40,497 nt of DNA from positions 1 to 40,497 of the forward strand of contig JALOQB010000012.1 of assembly GCA_025453595.1 (NCBI GenBank). The letters are read 5' to 3'. The first letter of the stretch is position 1. Each line of letters begins with the position of its first letter. The position numbers and the translations under genes were made by a program. Shown here piece after piece: positions 35,723 to 40,497 of the stretch. This DNA comes from Polyangiaceae bacterium (lineage in GTDB: Bacteria > Myxococcota_A > Polyangia > Polyangiales > Polyangiaceae). Below the pieces are notes generated by a model that worked only from the letters and a program-made list of their open reading frames with translations, was not told the origin of the DNA and did no database searches.

Positions 35723-38215
35723 TCAGTTGGGGCAGCCGGACTGCTCCAGGCAGAACTGGCCAGAGCCCTCCAGGTTGCAGCAGGTCAGGCCGGGCGCCTT
35801 GCAGTCGCTTGCCTGCTCGCAGGGTTGCCCCAGGTAGCAGGTCAGGGCCTCGGCGCAGATGGGGCCCGAGCCGCCCAGCCCCTCGCAGCAGGTGAACCCC
35901 GGGGCCGGGCACTCGGCGTCGGCCTGGCAAGGCTTGCCGGTGAGGCACCCGGCGGCGGTGGCGCACATCTTGGTGCCTGGCGCAAAGGGCGACTCGCAGC
36001 AGTCGAGGGGGCCACACTCGCTGCTCTGCTGGCAGAGCTTGCCCTCGAAGCAGGCCTGCTCGGTCTTGCAGGTCCTGTCGCCCTCGGCGCCGCAGCACCG
36101 CAGCCCGCCGCCGCAGTCGCCGTCGACGCTGCAGGTCTGGCCCCCGTAACAGAGCTCGGCCTCGGTGCAGAACCGATCCGGGGACGTCCCGCAGCACACC
36201 TTGCCAGCGCCGCCGCAGTCGCCGTCGACGCTGCACTCGCCGTCGCAGGTCGGCCTCTGCTCGCAGAGCCCCCCGCAGCAGCTCTCACCGGCCTGGCACT
36301 GGGCGTCGGTCTTGCACTTGCCGTTGCTGTAGCAGGCGGCCTCCGTCTGGCACCGGTTGCCGCCGTACGCGCCGCCCCCGAGCTGGGGCTCGAGGCAGCA
36401 GATCAGCGAGGCGTCCTTGCAGTCGGCGTCGACCTGGCAGGCATCGCCGCCGATGCACAGGTTGGCGCTCTGGCAGAGCTTGCCGGCGGGGCCAAAATCG
36501 CAGCACAACGCCCCCTCCTGGCACTCGTTGTTCTGCGTGCAAGCAGAGCCGCTGGGGAGCCCCGCCGGCGGCTCGCACTCATCGCCTCCGCCCCCGCCAC
36601 TGCAGGCCTCCCACTGGCGCAGCTCCTCGCCCTGGAGATCGAGCTTGGAGCCGTTCTGGCACGTCATCTCGAAGCGCTCCCCGTCGCCGTAGGTCGTCAC
36701 CGGGACCGCGACCTCGGCGCCACCCGGCAGCTTGTAGGTGATGACCGCCGAGGTGGTCTCCCCCGAGGACGCGCCGACCTGCGTGGTGGCGGTGCCGCAG
36801 AGCACGCCGCCAGGCCCGAGGTACGTCTGAACAACCGAGGACGAACCCGCATTGATATCGGTCTTGAGGGCCGCGCCGTTGGCGTACTCGACCTCGAATA
36901 CATTCTTCTGCTTGCATGTCCCCTCGGGCTTGAAGCAATCGAAGAGGGGCATGACGCCGGGCTGGCAGGTGGCCAGCGGGTTCGCGTACCCGTTGCAGCT
37001 CACGGGCCCCTTGCCCACCAGCGAGACGGTCCCCTTCTGGACCGCCCACTCGCCCACGTCCAGGCACCGCGGGTCGCCGGGTGTTGGGGGCACGCTGGTC
37101 CCCTCCGCCCCTGACTGCACGCGCCGCTCCTGCCCGCCACCGTCCTGGTGGATCGCCAGCACGTCGACCTGCGACGAGCGGCGCACCGCCAGGTAAAACC
37201 GCCCGTCCACCCCCGCGGTCGCCGACGAATCCCCCGTGTAATCCACCCCCTGGGCGTTCACCCGGGCCCCTGGCAGCACGGCCCCCCCGGTGTCCTTCAC
37301 CACGCCGGTGATGCAGGTCGCCTCCAGCGGCAGGTCCGCGTTCCAGTACGACAGGTGCGGCAGCGACGCCTCGTAGACCCGCGCCTCCGCGTCCAGGGCC
37401 ACGGTCCCCTCCTCGACCCACTGCCCCGTCGCCAGATCGAAGCTCCACAGCGGCATCGTCGCCGGCGTCTCCCCCGATGCTGGCGCCGGGATCCGCACCT
37501 TCACCGCCTTCCCCGGCGCGATGTTCAGCGGCACATCCCCCTGCCGCACCGAGATGTCCATCATCCCGAAGGACTCCAGCATCACCACCGCTCCCCCCGC
37601 CGAGCGCGCCGAGAAATCCCCCGGTGCGGCCCCTCGCTGCGCGCGATCGCTCGGATCCAGCGGCGTCAGCGACACCTGCACCTCGCCGCTCACCCCCTTC
37701 CCCGACGGATCCACGAAGGCCCCCGCCGGAGCCTCCAGCTTCGCCCCACGGGGCCCCTCCACCACCCCGCCCGCCGTCGCGTCCAGCGGCACCGGCGGCG
37801 TCTCCCGCAGCAGCCTCACGTTCACCGCGCTCGCGTGGCCCCCGTGCACCTCGACCCGCAGGCTCGTCGGCGCAAACCCCGCCGCCTCCACCCGCACCAC
37901 CGCCGGCCCCGCCCCCGCGGCCATCTGGAACTTACCGCCTGCATCCGTCGTCGCGGTCGCCCCACCGGCCTGCACCTTCGCGCCCGCCACCGGCGCCCCA
38001 CCGGTGTCCTTCACGACACCAAAGAGGGCGGTGGTGACCGCGCTGCCGGATCCGCCCGAACCGCCGGATCCGCCCGAACTGCCGCTGCTGGAGCTGCAGG
38101 CTGCGCCGAGGGTCGCCAGCACCAGACCGAGCCAGAGCGCCCCCCGGGCCGAGCGGCGAGCGGGACGGGGGAGCACAGCAGGAGAAGCGAGACCAGAGGG
38201 AAGGGAGGGGCTCAT
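35723..38215 (-). CDS. Lipoprotein with carboxypeptidase-regulatory-like domains and eight Cys-rich repeats
   Basis: An 830-residue surface lipoprotein. A long basic signal peptide ends at LGAAC (Cys40), then a Ser/Gly linker. A carboxypeptidase-regulatory-like beta domain follows (about 61-135, GVVKDTGGAPVAGAKVQ) with a FAM171-like segment after it (GAVVMLESFGMMDISVRQG). A second regulatory-like domain begins ITGVVKDTGGAVLPGARVN. The C-terminal ~265 residues are eight consecutive six-cysteine repeats with pattern C-x5-C-xn-CC-xn-C-xn-C, 48 cysteines in all, resembling Dickkopf/WAP-style disulfide knots. No catalytic residues are visible; the architecture suggests adhesion or cell-surface display. 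ATG at 38215 is set by the signal peptide. Confidence 0.88.
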   Translation of the reverse strand: MSPSLPSGLASPAVLPRPARRSARGALWLGLVLATLGAACSSSSGSSGGSGGSGGSGSAVTTALFGVVKDTGGAPVAGAKVQAGGATATTDAGGKFQMAAGAGPAVVRVEAAGFAPTSLRVEVHGGHASAVNVRLLRETPPVPLDATAGGVVEGPRGAKLEAPAGAFVDPSGKGVSGEVQVSLTPLDPSDRAQRGAAPGDFSARSAGGAVVMLESFGMMDISVRQGDVPLNIAPGKAVKVRIPAPASGETPATMPLWSFDLATGQWVEEGTVALDAEARVYEASLPHLSYWNADLPLEATCITGVVKDTGGAVLPGARVNAQGVDYTGDSSATAGVDGRFYLAVRRSSQVDVLAIHQDGGGQERRVQSGAEGTSVPPTPGDPRCLDVGEWAVQKGTVSLVGKGPVSCNGYANPLATCQPGVMPLFDCFKPEGTCKQKNVFEVEYANGAALKTDINAGSSSVVQTYLGPGGVLCGTATTQVGASSGETTSAVITYKLPGGAEVAVPVTTYGDGERFEMTCQNGSKLDLQGEELRQWEACSGGGGGDECEPPAGLPSGSACTQNNECQEGALCCDFGPAGKLCQSANLCIGGDACQVDADCKDASLICCLEPQLGGGAYGGNRCQTEAACYSNGKCKTDAQCQAGESCCGGLCEQRPTCDGECSVDGDCGGAGKVCCGTSPDRFCTEAELCYGGQTCSVDGDCGGGLRCCGAEGDRTCKTEQACFEGKLCQQSSECGPLDCCESPFAPGTKMCATAAGCLTGKPCQADAECPAPGFTCCEGLGGSGPICAEALTCYLGQPCEQASDCKAPGLTCCNLEGSGQFCLEQSGCPN

Positions 38216-38322
38216 GCCTCCCGGTGTACAGCCGCACGGCGGCGGGTTCCTTGCGTGAACCTTCCGCCAAGCTTCACGGCGAGCGGTGGAAACGGCGAGA
38301 CGAGGGGGTAGGATGCGCCGCC
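38216..38322. other. Divergent intergenic region between Cys-rich lipoprotein and gpsA
   Basis: These 107 nt separate two divergent genes and should hold promoters for both. A weak 6-bp inverted repeat CGTGAA/TTCACG surrounds 38264-38288. No consensus promoter could be chosen on either strand. Confidence 0.4.
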
Positions 38323-39360
38323 ATGGCGACGGTGGTGATCCTGGGAGCAGGGATGATGGGCAGCGCGCTGGCGCTGCCGCTGGTGGATCGAGGGCACGAG
38401 GTGCGTCTGGTCGGGACGCACCTGGACCGGGCGATCATCGAGCACCTGAAGGCGACCGGCGAGCACCCGAAGATGAAGCTGCCGCTGCCCGGGGCGATCC
38501 GGCCGATGCAGCACGAGCAGCTGGACGAGGCGCTCGTGGGGGCCGACGCGGTGGCGCTGGGGGTGAACTCCCAGGGGGTGGGCTGGGCCATCGAGCACCT
38601 GCGGCCCTTTGCGGCCTCCCGGTGGCCTATTTTTCTGATCACCAAGGGGCTCCACCGCGTCGACGATCACCTGCTGACCTTCCCCGATCTGGTGAGCGCC
38701 GAGCTGGGGGTGCATGCCGCCGCCATCGGAGGCCCCTGCATCGCGGGTGAGCTGGCCCGCCGCGTCGAGACCTGCGTCGTGCTGACCGGGCGCCATCGCC
38801 CCACGCTGACCGCCCTCGCGGCGATGCTTCGCGGCCCCTACTACCACGTCTTCCCCAGCGAGGACGTGGTGGGCGTCGAGGCCTGCGCCGCCCTCAAGAA
38901 CGCCTACGCCATGGGGATCGCCTTCGCCCTGGGGATCCACGAGCGCAAGGGCGGGGCTGCCGGCAGCGTCGCCATGCACAACTACGAGTCCGCGGTCTTC
39001 GCCCAGGCCTCCTGGGAGATGGGGCAGATCGCCCAGGCCCTGGGCGGAGAGGCCCGCAGCGCCGCCTGGCTCCCCGGGGTCGGTGACCTCGACGTCACCA
39101 CCAACGGCGGCCGCACCGGTCGCTTCGGCAAGCTGCTGGGGCAGGGCCTCCCGGTGCCCGAGGCCATCGCGCGCATGGAGGGCGCCACCCTCGAGTGCCT
39201 CGACATCCTGGCCACCCTCCGCGCCGGACTCCCCGCCTACGAACGACGCGGCCTCCTGCGCCTCGCCGACCTCCCCCTGCTCCAGCACCTCTGGGAGGTT
39301 GCCCTCGACGGCCTCCCCGTCGCCATGCCCTTCTCCCGCTTCTTCGGCGGCGAGCATTGA
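38323..39360 (+). CDS. gpsA: Glycerol-3-phosphate dehydrogenase (NAD(P)+)
   Basis: A 345-residue cytosolic dehydrogenase that makes sn-glycerol-3-phosphate from dihydroxyacetone phosphate for phospholipid synthesis. The Rossmann motif is ILGAGMMGSALALPL (6-20). TKG (108-110), GGPCIAGEL (136-144) and the catalytic Lys192 in CAALKNAYAMGIAF follow. The C-terminal domain has GVGDLDVTTNGGRTGRFGKL, the family's substrate-binding block. The family is shared with bacterial proteins of untested specificity, so a related dehydrogenase is conceivable. ATG at 38323 is favoured because the first strand begins there. It ends 90 nt before the Uma2 gene. Confidence 0.92.
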   Translation: MATVVILGAGMMGSALALPLVDRGHEVRLVGTHLDRAIIEHLKATGEHPKMKLPLPGAIRPMQHEQLDEALVGADAVALGVNSQGVGWAIEHLRPFAASRWPIFLITKGLHRVDDHLLTFPDLVSAELGVHAAAIGGPCIAGELARRVETCVVLTGRHRPTLTALAAMLRGPYYHVFPSEDVVGVEACAALKNAYAMGIAFALGIHERKGGAAGSVAMHNYESAVFAQASWEMGQIAQALGGEARSAAWLPGVGDLDVTTNGGRTGRFGKLLGQGLPVPEAIARMEGATLECLDILATLRAGLPAYERRGLLRLADLPLLQHLWEVALDGLPVAMPFSRFFGGEH

Positions 39361-39450
39361 TAGCTTTTCCCTATCAGCCATTTCCTCGCGGCCTCGGCGG
39401 CCCGACGGCGGCCCGGCGCCGCGCCATCCCGCGTGCTATCTTCCGAGGCC

Positions 39451-40374
39451 ATGGCGCGCTTTTCTCCCCTCGCCCAGGCGCTCCCATCCGCCATCCTCGA
39501 CACCTTCCCTGCCTGGCCCGAGGTCGCCCTCCCGGGGCTCCCTGACGACCGTTCTCGCTGGCACCTCACTCCGGAGCACCTGGTGAGCGCTTCTCGACCC
39601 CAGACCCTCGCCATCCGTCACCTCTGGCCCACCGTCGAGCGTCGCCTCCGGGTCCTGGGGCGCGACTGGTTCGTCGGCACCGACCAGAGCATGCTCCTCG
39701 ACCCCGACGATCACCGCGTCGGCGTCCGTCCCGATCTCTACGTCCTGCCCGGTCAACCCCGGGAGCCCATCGACGAGAGCTGGCCCGCCTACCTCCCCGG
39801 CGTTCCCGCGCCCATTCTCGCCTTCGAGATGGTGTCCCGCTCCAACTGGGGAAAGGACTACCACGAGGCCCCGCAGCGCTACGCCACCCTGGGCACCACC
39901 GAGCTGGTGCTCTTCGACGCAGGCGCCCTCACGGGCCGCAGCCCCGCCCCCAACCCCGCGCTGCTCCAGGTGTACCGGCGTGGCGAGGACGGGGCGATGA
40001 AGCGCGTGTACGCAGGCCCCGGTCCAGCCTTCAGCGAGGTGCTGCAGCTGTGGCTGGTGGCGAACGGGGAGCTGCTGGAGCTGAGCGCGGACGAGGCGGG
40101 GCGCGAGCGCGTGATGACCCCGGAGGAGGGGGAAGCGTGGTGGAAAGAGCAGGCCGAGCGGCAGCAGGCCGAGCGCCGACGCGAAGCAGCAGCGCGCGAA
40201 CAGGCCGAACAGGAGCGCGAGCGGGCAGAGCGCGAGCGCGAGCGGGCAGAGCGCGAGCGCGAGCACGAGGCCCTCGCGAGGAAGGAGGCCGAGGAAGGGC
40301 GACGGAAAGCAGAGGAAGAGCTGGAGGCCCTTCGCCTTCAGCTCGCCGCCCTCCGGCAAAACCCCGGAGCGTGA
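39451..40374 (+). CDS. Uma2-family protein with charged coiled-coil tail
   Basis: A 307-residue Uma2 (DUF820) family protein, a restriction-endonuclease-like fold expanded in cyanobacteria and myxobacteria. In the catalytic domain, VGVRPDLYVLPG holds the first acidic residue, then ILAFEMVSRSNWGKDYHEAP contributes Glu and Lys, followed by QRYATLGTTELVLFDA. The last ~90 residues are almost only Glu, Arg, Ala and Gln (for example EQERERAERERERAERERE) and would form a long charged coiled coil. DNA-cleaving function is inferred from fold and unproven for most members. ATG at 39451 is used; a GTG at 39433 is possible. No partner gene is adjacent in the window. Confidence 0.85.
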   Translation: MARFSPLAQALPSAILDTFPAWPEVALPGLPDDRSRWHLTPEHLVSASRPQTLAIRHLWPTVERRLRVLGRDWFVGTDQSMLLDPDDHRVGVRPDLYVLPGQPREPIDESWPAYLPGVPAPILAFEMVSRSNWGKDYHEAPQRYATLGTTELVLFDAGALTGRSPAPNPALLQVYRRGEDGAMKRVYAGPGPAFSEVLQLWLVANGELLELSADEAGRERVMTPEEGEAWWKEQAERQQAERRREAAAREQAEQERERAERERERAEREREHEALARKEAEEGRRKAEEELEALRLQLAALRQNPGA

Positions 40375-40438
40375 CCCCACGTTCGCCCCTGCTTCCGGTC
40401 CAGCAGAAGGCCTCATCGTCTTGGTTAAGCCGCGGGAC

Positions 40439-40458
40439 CCCCGGCGTTCACGCCGGGG
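40439..40458 (+). repeat. GC hairpin resembling an IS200/IS605 right-end structure
   Basis: CCCCGGCG and CGCCGGGG pair around the same TTCA loop seen at the left edge. It is preceded by GGTTAAGCCGCGGGA and followed by AGGAAG, a context typical of right ends/reRNA 3' ends of TnpB elements (general knowledge). There is no tnpB upstream, because the Uma2 gene ends only 64 nt before; if correct this is a solo or decayed end. A plain terminator is an alternative, but no T run follows. Confidence 0.35.
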
Positions 40459-40497
40459 AGGAAGCGGCCCTCCCTGGTCAGCCTTGGTGTCCGCTCG

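Overview
The window looks like chromosomal DNA of a myxobacterium, most likely of the Polyangiales/Sorangium side of the phylum. The evidence is very high GC, GTG and TTG starts, a Thr/Asp-rich TSP3-repeat surface protein ending in a MYXO-CTERM-like Cys/TM/Arg signal, a myxobacterial cysteine-rich repeat, Gly/Ala-rich linkers behind lipoprotein signals, and an AgmX/PglI-type C-terminal domain. This assignment is inferred from protein style only. Because of the GC-rich codon usage, long antisense open frames lie opposite almost every gene; they are treated as shadows.

Region 1 (110-12358) is a surface-polysaccharide locus. A minus-strand operon starts at an asparagine synthetase-like amidotransferase (8485-10398). 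It continues through a glycosyltransferase, a Wzx-type flippase, a methyltransferase, a second paralogous glycosyltransferase, UDP-GlcNAc 2-epimerase (wecB), a polysaccharide pyruvyl transferase-like protein, a third glycosyltransferase and a 75-residue CPLC membrane peptide. Several junctions overlap by 4 nt. Divergent from asnB are a methyltransferase and a fourth glycosyltransferase. Together these can make, decorate and export a glycan; no polymerase, initiating transferase or chain-length regulator is present.

Region 2 (12342-24507) is mostly cell-envelope and signalling genes. It holds a 1141-residue VIT/VWA/AgmX-C/TPR/DUF2135-like lipoprotein, a TPR protein, a 1444-residue PA14 + Cys-rich + TSP3 + Gly/Ala linker + MYXO-CTERM-like protein, a response regulator and hybrid histidine kinase pair, and an esterase lipoprotein.

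Region 3 (24564-31710) is a tight minus-strand operon: membrane protein, CPBP protease, a bifunctional RNA methyltransferase/pseudouridine synthase-like fusion, REC-GAF-HD-GYP regulator, lipB and cdsA, with three successive 4-nt overlaps. Upstream of it, 31711-32167 is a gene-free interval dominated by a ~300-bp nested inverted repeat and a separate 19-bp palindrome.

Region 4 (32168-40374) contains lgt followed closely by a TPR lipoprotein, a convergent lipoprotein with eight six-cysteine repeats, a gpsA-like dehydrogenase, and a Uma2-family protein with a charged coiled-coil tail.

Both window edges carry GC-rich hairpins with the same TTCA loop. They resemble the right ends/reRNA 3' ends of IS200/IS605-type (TnpB) elements, so the window may be bounded by mobile-element ends. 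No rRNA, tRNA or CRISPR array was found.
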